The position numbers and the translations under genes were made by a program. Positions 35,092 through 43,998 of a DNA stretch of 64,000 bases are shown piece after piece. This DNA is from Salirhabdus euzebyi. Its GTDB lineage: Bacteria > Bacillota > Bacilli > Bacillales > Alkalibacillaceae. The stretch's first letter is position 1. Every line of letters begins with the position of its first letter. The DNA lies in the NCBI RefSeq assembly GCF_014207435.1, contig NZ_JACHGH010000006.1, forward strand, positions 124,001 through 188,000, in the 5' to 3' direction. The notes below the pieces were generated by a model. That model saw only the letters and a list, made by a program, of their open reading frames with translations. It ran no database searches and was not told the origin of the DNA.

Positions 35092-35318
35092 AAAGCAACA
35101 CCTTTCATCCTGTTACAATCATGAAGACATCTTATTGTTAACAGTATGGAAACGGATTGGCATTTTTAAACTTCTAACTTTGTCATTTCGACAAAAGTCT
35201 TTCTGTGTATTACTTGAGTGGGAAGAAAGATTAACTATATTAATACTTCTAGAACCTACCAACGATAGGCCTTATGCTTACTACGCATAAATAATTTGGT
35301 TGTTATGGAAAATAATGC

Positions 35319-35347
35319 TTAACTTTTACGGTGATTTTCTCTATAAT
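35319..35347 (+). promoter_or_regulatory. Sigma-A promoter of speE-speB
   Basis: TTAACT (35319-35324), 17-base spacer, perfect TATAAT (35342-35347), about 125 bases before the speE ATG. Confidence 0.65.
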
Positions 35348-35476
35348 TTGTTTGTTTGCACAATGTACAAAGCAAATAAATAAATTCCTTTTATAGACGT
35401 TGAAAAAAGTGGTTTAGTACTAGATAGAATGGAAAAACAACAAGTAGAAGCTATAAAGGAAAGGAAGAAGAATTAC

Positions 35477-36304
35477 ATGAGTTTATGGTTTACAGAAAAA
35501 CAAACCGATAGCTTTGGTATAACAGCAAAAATTAAGCAAACATTGCATACGGAGCAAACGGATTTTCAAAAGTTAGACATGTATGAGACAGAAGAATGGG
35601 GCAACATGCTCGTACTAGATGATATGGTCATGACGACGAAAAAGGATGAGTTTGTTTATCATGAAATGGTTGCTCACGTTCCCCTGCACACTCACCCAAG
35701 TCCGAAGAAAATTCTAGTAGTCGGCGGTGGTGATGGTGGTGTCATTCGTGAAGTGTTAAAGCACCCATCTGTTGAAAAAGCCGTGTTAGTGGAAATCGAT
35801 GGGAAAGTAATTGAGTACTCGAAAAAGTATTTACCTGAAATTGCCGGCAAGCTAGAAGATCCACGTGTGGAAGTAAAAGTAGATGATGGATTTATGCATA
35901 TTGCCCAAAGTGAAAACGAGTATGATGTTATTATGGTTGATTCTACAGAGCCAGTCGGACCTGCTGTAAATTTATTTTCTAAAGGATTTTACGCAGGTAT
36001 TTCCAAAGCATTAAAAGCTGATGGGATTTTTGTTGCGCAAACAGATAATCCATGGTTTAAAGCAGATTTAATTCACCAAGTTTATCATGATGTGAAAGAA
36101 ATTTTCCCGATTACAAGACTTTATACTGCAAACATTCCGACATACCCAAGTGGCCTTTGGACCTTTACAATGGGAAGTAAAATTCATGATCCATTGAAAG
36201 TAAAAGAAGAACGTTTCCAGGAGATGGAGACAAAATATTATACGAAGGAGCTGCATCATGCAGCCTTTGCGTTACCTAAATTTGTTAAGGATTTAACGGA
36301 ATAA
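35477..36304 (+). CDS. speE: Spermidine synthase
   Basis: 275 aa. [20 protein letters not shown] (about 78-97) is the SAM-type nucleotide loop, and [18 protein letters not shown] carries the catalytic Asp and substrate contacts. It transfers aminopropyl from decarboxylated SAM to putrescine. I start at ATG 35477 ([14 protein letters not shown]), preceded by AAGGAAAGGAAG; the frame to 35429 has no RBS. It is 15 bases upstream of speB, and the two together run agmatine to putrescine to spermidine. Confidence 0.95.
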   Translation: MSLWFTEKQTDSFGITAKIKQTLHTEQTDFQKLDMYETEEWGNMLVLDDMVMTTKKDEFVYHEMVAHVPLHTHPSPKKILVVGGGDGGVIREVLKHPSVEKAVLVEIDGKVIEYSKKYLPEIAGKLEDPRVEVKVDDGFMHIAQSENEYDVIMVDSTEPVGPAVNLFSKGFYAGISKALKADGIFVAQTDNPWFKADLIHQVYHDVKEIFPITRLYTANIPTYPSGLWTFTMGSKIHDPLKVKEERFQEMETKYYTKELHHAAFALPKFVKDLTE

Positions 36305-36319
36305 GAAGAGGTGAAAGTG

Positions 36320-37192
36320 ATGCGTTTTGACGAAGGATATTCAGGAAAAGTTTTTATTATGAGCCATCCAACGCACGAGGATGCTCAAGCTATCATTTAT
36401 GGTATGCCTATGGATTGGACAGTAAGCTTCCGACCTGGTTCACGTTTTGGCCCAAACCGAATTAGGGAAGCATCATTAGGACTAGAGGAATATAGCCCTT
36501 ACATGGACAAGCATTTAGAGGATGTAAAATATTTTGATGCTGGTGATATTCCATTACCATTCGGGAACCCACAGCGTAGTCTGGATATGATTTATGATTA
36601 TGCAAAGAAAATCCTTGATTTAGGGAAATTTCCGTTAGGATTAGGTGGAGAGCACTTAGTATCCTGGCCAATTTTACAGGCAGTACATGAAAAATACCCA
36701 GACTTTGCACTTATCCATATTGATGCACACGCTGACCTGCGCGAGGAATATGAAGGGGAGCCGCTTTCCCATTCCACGCCAGTTAGAAAAACGTGTGAGT
36801 TAATCGGCCCGGAAAATGTCTATTCATTTGGAATTCGTTCTGGCATGAGAGAAGAATTCGCGTACGCACAAGACAGCGGTATGTACATGGCGAAATTCGA
36901 AGTAGCGGAACCTTTAAAAGAAGTCTTACCGAAATTAAAAGGTAGAAATGTTTACGTTACCATTGATATTGATGTATTAGACCCAGCATTTGCTCCTGGA
37001 ACAGGTACAGCAGAAGCGGGTGGTATTACTTCAAAGGAATTATTAGAGTCGATCCAACTAATCGCTCAATCCGATGTTCATGTAATCGGAGCAGATTTAG
37101 TAGAAGTAGCTCCAATTTATGATCCAACTGAAAAAACACCAATTGCAGCTAGTAAATTCATTCGTGAAATTTTGTTGGGTTGGGTAAAATAA
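36320..37192 (+). CDS. speB: Agmatinase
   Basis: 290 aa, exactly the usual size. Binuclear Mn sites of the ureohydrolase family are visible: GGEHLVS (His about 113), HIDAHADL (about 136-143) and DIDVLDPAFAPGTG (about 214-227). It hydrolyses agmatine to putrescine and urea. ATG 36320 is chosen over GTG 36311, as AGAGGTGA lies five bases before it. Second gene of the spe operon, followed by a 14-bp terminator. Confidence 0.95.
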   Translation: MRFDEGYSGKVFIMSHPTHEDAQAIIYGMPMDWTVSFRPGSRFGPNRIREASLGLEEYSPYMDKHLEDVKYFDAGDIPLPFGNPQRSLDMIYDYAKKILDLGKFPLGLGGEHLVSWPILQAVHEKYPDFALIHIDAHADLREEYEGEPLSHSTPVRKTCELIGPENVYSFGIRSGMREEFAYAQDSGMYMAKFEVAEPLKEVLPKLKGRNVYVTIDIDVLDPAFAPGTGTAEAGGITSKELLESIQLIAQSDVHVIGADLVEVAPIYDPTEKTPIAASKFIREILLGWVK

Positions 37193-37196
37193 AACA

Positions 37197-37240
37197 TAAA
37201 GAAACCAGGCTATCCTTTGATGGGTCGCCTGGTTTCTTTA
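37197..37240. terminator. Terminator after speB
   Basis: TAAAGAAACCAGGC (37197-37210) pairs exactly with GCCTGGTTTCTTTA (37227-37240). Confidence 0.88.
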
Positions 37241-37249
37241 TGGAGAAGA

Positions 37250-37744
37250 TTAAGATGTGATAAGTCCGCTAAATTGAAGCATTTGTTCTTTCTTTTGCCC
37301 TAAAATTCTGTAGGTTATTTTCATTCCTTGAATATCGTCACGGAAGTTTTTATCCTGAATAGACACTCTTAAGACGAGGTGAAATTTTTGTTTTTGTATT
37401 TTATATTTTTTAAGTGGAGAAAATATAATATCCTTTGTATCATCAACTGTATAAATGCCAGTAGTACGGTCACTAATTAAAGGTGTGTAGATGATTTCTT
37501 GAGGGTTTGAATGAAGCGGGGTCCCGTCTGCTCTTACCAATTCAAGATTCTCTAAAACTGGCTTGCCTTTGCCGTTCCATTCCATATCATATCCTAGGTA
37601 AAGACCACCCTTTTCTTCAAATAATGCAAGATCTGCACTAGATTCGCTCCAGCAAACAAATTCTCCGCTTGAAAAAGTATGAAACGTATACCAACCAGAA
37701 ACAATGAGGAAGACAGTCACTAAACCATAAAGGATTAATTTCAC
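37250..37744 (-). CDS. Hypothetical membrane-anchored or secreted protein
   Basis: 164 aa starting at GTG 37744, with GGGGGG six bases upstream. Residues 3-22 are hydrophobic (signal anchor or uncleaved signal), followed by a mainly beta-strand extracellular part (EEKGGLYLGYDMEWNGKGK, LVRADGTPLH, FHLVLRVSIQDKNFR). No family recognised. Diverges from ywiB-argS across an AT palindrome. Confidence 0.6.
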   Translation of the reverse strand: MKLILYGLVTVFLIVSGWYTFHTFSSGEFVCWSESSADLALFEEKGGLYLGYDMEWNGKGKPVLENLELVRADGTPLHSNPQEIIYTPLISDRTTGIYTVDDTKDIIFSPLKKYKIQKQKFHLVLRVSIQDKNFRDDIQGMKITYRILGQKKEQMLQFSGLITS

Positions 37745-37788
37745 GAGAACCCCCCTTTTACTAGTTTTAAATATTTTACCACATATTT

Positions 37789-37824
37789 CCTAATATAAAT
37801 ATAATTATATTTATATTTATTAGG
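37789..37824. promoter_or_regulatory. 26-bp all-A/T perfect palindrome in a divergent region
   Basis: Bases 37792-37817 are an exact palindrome centred on AATT (37803-37806). It is flanked by CCTAATA on the left and TATTAGG on the right, so the symmetry continues with a four-base offset. It lies between the divergent hypothetical gene and ywiB-argS. Confidence 0.6.
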
Positions 37825-37905
37825 CTTATTTTCTTTAGGTTGAGAATCTATTTTTTAATCTTTATAATGTATTAGTTAAGAAACTTATGATCGGAGAGAT
37901 ACGAC

Positions 37906-38346
37906 TTGGCTGCAAATCCCATGAATGTTAAAGTTACTTTGAAAACAGTGATTTCCGATGAAAATAATCGAGAACATATCGATGTTTCTGCCGAAGGGAA
38001 ATATTATGAAAAAGATGAGACGTATGTCTTACTATTTAATGAAAAGGATCCTGATGGTAACAATGTACGAAACATGATTACTATTTCAGAGGATAAAGTT
38101 GTCGTTAAACGGACAGGACATGTTAAAATGAATCAAATTTTTCGGGAAGGTCAACGTACGGAAAGTACTTATTACCATCCATTTGGAACGATGCGAATGG
38201 AAACGGAAACGAAACAAATTGATTTCAATAGAGAAAATAATGGTCGTCAAGGGAGTCTCGACATTACCTATTTACTTAGGTTGAATGAACAGGAACCCCA
38301 AAATCACCAATTATCGCTTACATATAAAAGGGAGGCAACAAAATGA
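37906..38346 (+). CDS. ywiB: YwiB, DUF1934 beta-barrel protein
   Basis: 146 aa from TTG 37906, with GGAGAGA six bases upstream. Calycin-like DUF1934 features: [10 protein letters not shown] at the N-terminus, [19 protein letters not shown] and [14 protein letters not shown] near the C-terminus. Function unknown. Its stop overlaps the argS start by four bases (ATGA), giving translational coupling as in B. subtilis. Confidence 0.88.
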   Translation: MAANPMNVKVTLKTVISDENNREHIDVSAEGKYYEKDETYVLLFNEKDPDGNNVRNMITISEDKVVVKRTGHVKMNQIFREGQRTESTYYHPFGTMRMETETKQIDFNRENNGRQGSLDITYLLRLNEQEPQNHQLSLTYKREATK

Positions 38347-40016
38347 ATATAGTAGAACAGACAGAGCTCAAGTTAAAATCTGAAATTGTACAGGCAGTTG
38401 TAAAAGCAGGACTTGCTACGGAGGACCAGATCCCGGAAGTTTTGTTAGAAGTACCAAAGGATAAAGCCCATGGTGATTATGCAACGAATATGGCCATGCA
38501 ATTAGCCCGTATTGCTAAAAAAGCACCAAGACAAATTGCAGAAGATATTGTAAGCAATTTTGATCAAACAAAAGCTTCCATTCAAAAGATGGAAATTGCC
38601 GGCCCTGGATTTATTAACTTTTTCCTAGACACTTCTTATTTAACAGAATTAATCCCAACTATTTTAAAGCAACAAGAAAGTTATGGAAGTACAGACGCTG
38701 GCAAAGGAGAAAAAGTTCAAATCGAATTTGTATCTGCAAATCCTACTGGAACGCTTCACTTAGGCCATGCAAGAGGTGCAGCATTTGGCGATGCATTAGC
38801 AAGAATTATGAGTAAAGCAGGTTACGATGTACAACGAGAATATTACATAAATGATGCTGGTAACCAAATGAATAATTTGGCTAGATCAGTGGAAGCTCGT
38901 TATATGCAAGCGGCGGGGAAAAATGATTGGGATATGCCAGAGGACGGATATTTCGGTAAAGACATCATTGAGCTTGGTAAGAAAATGTACCAAGAATATG
39001 GAGACAAATGGATAAAGGAAGAGGCGGAAGCTAGACTTCCGTTTTGTAGAAAATATGGACTAGATTTCCTGCTTCAAAAAATAAAAGATGATCTGGAAAG
39101 CTACCGAGTTTCTTTCCATGAATGGTATTCGGAAACGTCCCTTTATGATGATGGAAAAGTAGAAGCAGCTGTTGAAAAGCTAAAGGGTAAAGGATTCCTT
39201 TATGAAAAGGATGGTGCCCTATGGTTCCGTTCTACGGACTTTAAAGATGATAAAGACCGAGTGCTAGTTAAACAGGATGGTTCTTATACGTATTTGACAC
39301 CAGATATTGCTTATCATCAAACAAAACTTGATCGTGGCTTTGAAACATTAATTAATGTGTGGGGTGCAGATCATCACGGTTATATCCCGAGAATGAAGGC
39401 GGCAATTGAGGCATTAGGCTATAATCCGGCTAAGCTAGAAGTTCCCATTATCCAAATGGTGAACCTCATTCAAGATGGAGAAATTGTAAAAATGAGTAAA
39501 CGTACTGGTAAAGCGGTTACGATGATTGAATTAATGGAAGAGGTTGGCCTTGACGCGGTTCGTTACTTCTTCGTGATGCGTTCAAACGACTCACATTTAG
39601 ACTTTGATATGGATTTAGCAAAAGCGGAATCCAATGAAAACCCAGTATACTATGTGCAATACGCTCATGCTCGTATTTGTAGTATGCTTCGTCAAGCAGA
39701 GGAAAAAGGATTGAAGCTAGATGTAGATGGAGATTTTTCTTTAGTCCAATCAGAGAAAGAAATTGATTTGCTAAAACGTTTAGGAGAGTTCCCACAAGTC
39801 GTTTCAGATGCAGCTTTAAAACGTACACCACATCGAATGACACAATATATATATGATTTAGCTTCAGATTTGCATAGTTTTTACAATGCAGAAAAAGTAT
39901 TAGATGTTGATCACCTAGAAAGAACGAAGGCCCGACTAGGTTTAATGGAAGCTGTTCGTATTACTATTGCAACAGCCCTATCCTTAATCGGCGTACAGGC
40001 ACCGGAAAAAATGTAA
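38343..40016 (+). CDS. argS: Arginyl-tRNA synthetase
   Basis: 557 aa class I synthetase. HIGH-type motif HLGHARGA (about 133-140), KMSKRTG (about 381-387) and the C-terminal DALR anticodon-binding domain ([16 protein letters not shown]). Essential: charges tRNA-Arg. ATG 38343 is coupled to ywiB and AAAGGGAGG lies upstream within the ywiB coding region. Confidence 0.97.
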   Translation: MNIVEQTELKLKSEIVQAVVKAGLATEDQIPEVLLEVPKDKAHGDYATNMAMQLARIAKKAPRQIAEDIVSNFDQTKASIQKMEIAGPGFINFFLDTSYLTELIPTILKQQESYGSTDAGKGEKVQIEFVSANPTGTLHLGHARGAAFGDALARIMSKAGYDVQREYYINDAGNQMNNLARSVEARYMQAAGKNDWDMPEDGYFGKDIIELGKKMYQEYGDKWIKEEAEARLPFCRKYGLDFLLQKIKDDLESYRVSFHEWYSETSLYDDGKVEAAVEKLKGKGFLYEKDGALWFRSTDFKDDKDRVLVKQDGSYTYLTPDIAYHQTKLDRGFETLINVWGADHHGYIPRMKAAIEALGYNPAKLEVPIIQMVNLIQDGEIVKMSKRTGKAVTMIELMEEVGLDAVRYFFVMRSNDSHLDFDMDLAKAESNENPVYYVQYAHARICSMLRQAEEKGLKLDVDGDFSLVQSEKEIDLLKRLGEFPQVVSDAALKRTPHRMTQYIYDLASDLHSFYNAEKVLDVDHLERTKARLGLMEAVRITIATALSLIGVQAPEKM

Positions 40017-40021
40017 ACAGG

Positions 40022-40058
40022 AAGGGGACAGTCCGATAAGGAGGACTGTCCCCTTTTA
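40022..40058. terminator. Terminator between argS and cls
   Basis: AAGGGGACAGTCC (40022-40034) pairs exactly with GGACTGTCCCCTT (40043-40055), then T residues. Confidence 0.9.
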
Positions 40059-40068
40059 CATGTAATGT

Positions 40069-41259
40069 TTAAAGCAAAGGCCTAACAAGTTTAGCAATCA
40101 CTATTTTGATTGATGTCCATGCATTCAACTGGTTTAGCCATTGATCATTCATTTCAACGCTATGGTAAAAATCCTTCAAAAATAATTCGCGGACCTTTTG
40201 AATAAAGGCTACGTCATAGGTGATGACGTTTACTTCCTTATTTAAATAGAGGCTTCTTCTATCAAAATTAGCTGTGCCGATATCACAGAAATTATCATCA
40301 ATCATAAAAATTTTTGCATGGTAGAAACCTTGATCAAATAACCTGACGTCTGCACCCTTTTCTTTAAGGGAGACAAAATAGGGAATAGCGGCTTCCTTTA
40401 CTAGCATATGATCTGCTTTCATCGGACCAAGAATTTTGACTACGACCCCTCTATTGATGGCATCCTCTAAGGCCCTAACAATAGACTTGCTCGGAATAAA
40501 GTATGGTGTTCCTATAATGATTTCTTTCTTCGCTTGATGAATAAAGTGAAAAAACATATCCTCTAAACCTATTCCGTCCGTTGCCACGACCTTCCCTTGC
40601 TTCTCCATTTTTGGCATGTTTGCTTTATATACTTCTATTTTTTCTTTCGCAGCAAGCTCCCAGTCGTGTTGGAAAAGGTGCTGCACATCTTTTGCTAGTT
40701 CTCCTGTTAAACGTAAATGGCAGTCTCGCCAATTATTAAACCGCGGACTTTTTCCGATATATTCATTTCCTACGTTTAAACCACCTACATAAGCTATTTT
40801 CCCGTCAATAATGGTTATTTTTCGGTGATTTCTACGATTAAACTTATAAAAGAAAAACGGGAAGCTAGGTTTTGAACTGTATGTAAAATATACACCTGCT
40901 TTTTTTAAGTCCCTCCTGACAGAAACAGGAAGACCAAAACTACCAATTCGATCAACGAGAAGGCGTACGGTAAGCCCTTCTTGTGCTTTTTGCTTTAATA
41001 AAGTGAAAAGTTCCTTACCAATACTGTCGTTTCTTATTATATAGGATTGTACGCAAACTTCTTTCTTAGCATCTTTTATTTCTTGAAACATATCTTTAAA
41101 TAGAGGACTGCCATTAAAAAAACAAGAATAGTCTCCAGATGCAATTGGAAAGGAAAGGTTGTCTGCATTTTTATGATGATGAATTTTCCCGAAATAGAAG
41201 TCTAAAAACAGCAAAAAAAAGATGACCACTACACCGGTACCTACATACAACCATACCAT
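40069..41259 (-). CDS. Cardiolipin synthase / phospholipase D family protein (YwjE-like)
   Basis: 396 aa with one N-terminal membrane span (about 4-23) and two HKD catalytic motifs, HRKITIIDGK (about 145) and YHAKIFMIDD (about 316), each followed by a G/N-containing stretch (GGLNVG, GTANFDRRS). PLD-type cardiolipin synthases condense phosphatidylglycerol molecules in the membrane. B. subtilis has a homologue, YwjE, in the same place. Diverges from fadF. Confidence 0.9.
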   Translation of the reverse strand: MVWLYVGTGVVVIFFLLFLDFYFGKIHHHKNADNLSFPIASGDYSCFFNGSPLFKDMFQEIKDAKKEVCVQSYIIRNDSIGKELFTLLKQKAQEGLTVRLLVDRIGSFGLPVSVRRDLKKAGVYFTYSSKPSFPFFFYKFNRRNHRKITIIDGKIAYVGGLNVGNEYIGKSPRFNNWRDCHLRLTGELAKDVQHLFQHDWELAAKEKIEVYKANMPKMEKQGKVVATDGIGLEDMFFHFIHQAKKEIIIGTPYFIPSKSIVRALEDAINRGVVVKILGPMKADHMLVKEAAIPYFVSLKEKGADVRLFDQGFYHAKIFMIDDNFCDIGTANFDRRSLYLNKEVNVITYDVAFIQKVRELFLKDFYHSVEMNDQWLNQLNAWTSIKIVIAKLVRPLL

Positions 41260-41336
41260 TTCGTTCGCTCCCTTCTCCTTCCCTATTATTTACGGAAACT
41301 TGTAGGAGTAAACTAAAATATTTTATGTAAAAGTGT

Positions 41337-41354
41337 TGACTGAATGTTCATTCA
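41337..41354. promoter_or_regulatory. FadR-type operator overlapping the fadF promoter
   Basis: TGACTGAATGTTCATTCA matches 16 of 18 positions of the B. subtilis FadR box TGAATGANTANTCATTCA. It overlaps a TTGACT -35 box (41336-41341), so binding would block transcription. In B. subtilis the fadF-acdA-rpoE operon is FadR-controlled. Confidence 0.7.
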
Positions 41355-41575
41355 TAATTTAAAGTAGGATTATAGTATTCAGAATTTTTAATACGTTAGG
41401 GTCAAAATTTATTCCGCTGAAGTCTAGGCTATGTTATGCTTTGTTTGAAGTTAGGCAAAGATTCGACCATAGTTACAGTCAGCAAATTTTTCTTTGTACG
41501 TATATGGCTCATTGTAAAAATATGAATCCGTTGCAAAGCAACAAGAGTAGGACAGTTTATCTGGGGGGGTAACGA

Positions 41576-43708
41576 ATGAATACATTAGCAATTGTAAACT
41601 GGATTTTGTTCTCTATTGTAACCGTTTACGCACTCGGTTTATTCGTAAAAGTTATTCTTACACGCATCGCCTATATTAAGCTTGGTAGAAAAGTAGAGTT
41701 TGATTTAGCGTGGAAAGAACGATTGAAAAAAGTTGCTGTAAACGTTTTTGGACAAAAGAAATTATTGAAGGATAAAAAATCTGGAATTATTCACGTTATG
41801 ATGTTTTATGGTTTCATTTTAGTTCAATTTGGAGCAATTGATTTTATTTGGAAGGGACTAGTCCCTGGCTCCCATTTACCTCTTGGATTTTTATACCCTG
41901 GTTTCACTTTCTTCCAAGAGCTTGTTACATTAATGATTTTAACTGCGGTAATTTGGGCATTTTATCGTCGCTATATTGAAAAACTTGTCCGTTTGAAAAG
42001 GGGCTTTAAAGCTGGTTTAGTATTAATTTTTATCGGAACTTTAATGCTTTCCGTATTATTAGGAAATGGTATGGCGCTTATCTGGCATGGTGAGGAATTA
42101 ACTTGGACAGAACCTGTTGCATCTGGTATTGCGGCGTTATTTGGTTGGATGAGCCCGGCGGCGGCAGCAGTTGTTTTCTTCGTATCTTGGTGGATTCACT
42201 TGATCGCGTTACTTTCTTTCCTCGTATACGTACCACAATCGAAGCATGCGCACTTAATTGCTGCTCCGATTAACGTATTTTTAAGTCGTAATGATGCACC
42301 TGGTAAGCTATCTAAAATTAATTTCGATGTGGAAAGTGAAGAGGAAGCATCCTTTGGAGTTGGGAAAATAGAAGATTTCGACCAACTACAAATGATTGAT
42401 TTTTATGCTTGCGTCGAGTGTGGACGTTGTACGAATGTATGTCCTGCAACTGGAACAGGAAAAATGCTGTCTCCAATGGATTTAATCGTAAAACTTCGTG
42501 ATCATTTAACAGCAAAAGGTGCAGCAGTTACTGGTAAAGCACCTTGGGTTCCAACTTATGCTTTTGCAGGTACAGAAGGAAACCAGCTTGCGAAAATGGC
42601 ACAAGGAGAAAAGCCAAGCTATGATGAAGTGGCAGCAAGTGCAGAAGCGATGTACTCGCCAAGCCTGATTGGTGATGTTATTACAGAAGAGGAAATTTGG
42701 GCATGTACAACTTGCCGTAACTGTGAAGACCAATGTCCAGTTATGAACGAACACGTTGACAAAATTATGGACCTTCGTCGTTACCTAGTACTAACAGAAG
42801 GAAAGATGGATCCAGATGCACAGCGTGCGATGATGAACATTGAGCGTCAAGGTAACCCATGGGGTCTTTCTAAGAAAGAACGTGAAAACTGGCGCGAACT
42901 TGATGAAACATTGAAAATCCCTACTGTTAAAGAGCTTGACAAAGAAGGAGAAGACTTTGAGTATCTTTTCTGGGTTAGTTCGATGGGATCTTATGACAAC
43001 CGTAGCCAAAAAATCGCGCTTGATTTTGCTCGTCTAATGAACAAAGCAGGCATTAAGTTCGCGATTTTAGGAAATAAAGAACGCAACTCTGGTGATACAG
43101 CTCGTCGTTTAGGTAATGAGTTTTTATTCCAAGAGCTTGCCGAGAAAAACATTAAAGAATTTGAAAAGAGCGGTGTGAAAAAGATCGTTACGATCGATCC
43201 ACACGCTTATAACATTTTCAAAAATGAATATCCTGACTTCGGTTTAGAGGCTGAAGTTTATCACCATACAGAAGTATTGGCTCAATGGGTGAAAGAGGGT
43301 CTTCTTGTACCAGAATTTGAAGTAAATGAAAAAATTACGTATCACGATTCTTGTTACTTAGGCCGTTACAACGAAGTTTACGAACCACCTCGCGAAATTT
43401 TAGATGCTGTTCCAGGAGTAACTTTAGTAGAAATGGAACGTAACCGTGAAACAGGTATGTGCTGTGGAGCCGGTGGTGGTCTCATGTGGACAGAAGAGAA
43501 AACAGGAAATCGTATTAACGTTGCTCGTACAGAACAAGCACTTCAAGTTCAACCGACAACTATTTCTACAGGCTGTCCGTTCTGCTTAACGATGATTAGT
43601 GACGGAACGAAAGCGAAAGAGGTAGAAGATACAGTTAAATCAATGGACGTTGCTGAAGTTTTAGCAAAATCAATTTTTGGTGATCAAAAAGAGGAAATCT
43701 CTGCATAA
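41576..43708 (+). CDS. fadF: Membrane iron-sulfur electron-transfer reductase FadF (YwjF-like)
   Basis: 710 aa. Residues 1-235 hold about five or six membrane spans resembling a heme-b/NarI-like anchor. Two 4Fe-4S motifs follow: CVECGRCTNVCPA (about 278-290) and CTTCRNCEDQCPV (about 379-391). Two CCG-type cysteine blocks, near CYLGRYNEVYEPPR (about 591) and MCCGAGGG (about 627), complete a heterodisulfide-reductase D-like module. Family role: electron transfer from ETF/acyl-CoA dehydrogenases to the quinone pool. GGGGGGTAACG precedes ATG 41576. Confidence 0.9.
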   Translation: MNTLAIVNWILFSIVTVYALGLFVKVILTRIAYIKLGRKVEFDLAWKERLKKVAVNVFGQKKLLKDKKSGIIHVMMFYGFILVQFGAIDFIWKGLVPGSHLPLGFLYPGFTFFQELVTLMILTAVIWAFYRRYIEKLVRLKRGFKAGLVLIFIGTLMLSVLLGNGMALIWHGEELTWTEPVASGIAALFGWMSPAAAAVVFFVSWWIHLIALLSFLVYVPQSKHAHLIAAPINVFLSRNDAPGKLSKINFDVESEEEASFGVGKIEDFDQLQMIDFYACVECGRCTNVCPATGTGKMLSPMDLIVKLRDHLTAKGAAVTGKAPWVPTYAFAGTEGNQLAKMAQGEKPSYDEVAASAEAMYSPSLIGDVITEEEIWACTTCRNCEDQCPVMNEHVDKIMDLRRYLVLTEGKMDPDAQRAMMNIERQGNPWGLSKKERENWRELDETLKIPTVKELDKEGEDFEYLFWVSSMGSYDNRSQKIALDFARLMNKAGIKFAILGNKERNSGDTARRLGNEFLFQELAEKNIKEFEKSGVKKIVTIDPHAYNIFKNEYPDFGLEAEVYHHTEVLAQWVKEGLLVPEFEVNEKITYHDSCYLGRYNEVYEPPREILDAVPGVTLVEMERNRETGMCCGAGGGLMWTEEKTGNRINVARTEQALQVQPTTISTGCPFCLTMISDGTKAKEVEDTVKSMDVAEVLAKSIFGDQKEEISA
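41617..41630 (+). promoter_or_regulatory. Candidate cre site inside the start of fadF
   Basis: TGTAACCGTTTACG matches 13 of 14 positions of TGWAANCGNTNWCA. It lies 42 bases into the coding sequence, where a CcpA roadblock could act. Confidence 0.4.
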
Positions 43709-43714
43709 ATATAG

Positions 43715-43757
43715 AAAAAGGAAAGAGTGCAAATTTTAGGATTTGCGCTTTCCTTTT
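43715..43757 (+). terminator. Terminator after fadF
   Basis: AAAAGGAAAGAGTGCAAAT pairs with ATTTGCGCTTTCCTTTT (one mismatch region), giving a long stem. It separates fadF from the thiolase operon. Confidence 0.85.
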
Positions 43758-43792
43758 GATTTTAAATAGTAGTTAATGTAATGGTGTTTTCC

Positions 43793-43906
43793 GCGCCACT
43801 CTGTTCGAGAAAGAATACTACCTCACTTATAAGGTCAAACTGGCACTTTGTCCTTCCTGTGTAGCTTTAAAGGTTACACTTTTTCTTCTCGAATAGAACG
43901 AGGCGC
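43793..43906. repeat. Structured inverted-repeat element between fadF and the thiolase gene
   Basis: GCGCCACTCTGTTCGAGAAA (43793-43812) is answered by TTCTTCTCGAATAGAACGAG then GCGC (ending 43906), giving outer arms of about 20-24 bases with small offsets. Inside are AAGG-T-CAAA/TTTG-T-CCTT and GTGTA/TACAC hairpins. The layout is a closed three-way-type fold. Not related in sequence to the ~120-bp family. Confidence 0.6.
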
Positions 43907-43925
43907 TTCCTATTTGCAAAGTGGT

Positions 43926-43943
43926 TGAGCGAGCGTTCAGTCA
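43926..43943. promoter_or_regulatory. TetR-type operator of the thiolase-icmF operon
   Basis: TGAGCGAGCGTTCAGTCA is an imperfect palindrome. It shares 14 of 18 bases with the reverse complement of the fadF site (TGAATGAACATTCAGTCA), including the whole TTCAGTCA arm. A TetR gene lies in the operon downstream. Confidence 0.6.
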
Positions 43944-43956
43944 CACTTCGATTTTA

Positions 43957-43970
43957 TGAAAGCGTTAACA
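43957..43970 (+). promoter_or_regulatory. CcpA cre site upstream of the thiolase gene
   Basis: TGAAAGCGTTAACA is an exact 14/14 match to TGWAANCGNTNWCA, about 29 bases before the thiolase ATG. Expected effect: catabolite repression of the operon, as known for the B. subtilis mmg operon. Confidence 0.8.
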
Positions 43971-43998
43971 AATTAAAGTGTTAAGGGGAGGAAATGAA

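Noticed and set aside
34991-35290. 99-aa plus-strand frame over the start of the PBP gene
   Set aside because: Mostly antisense to the pbpG signal-anchor region, with no RBS; a shadow frame.
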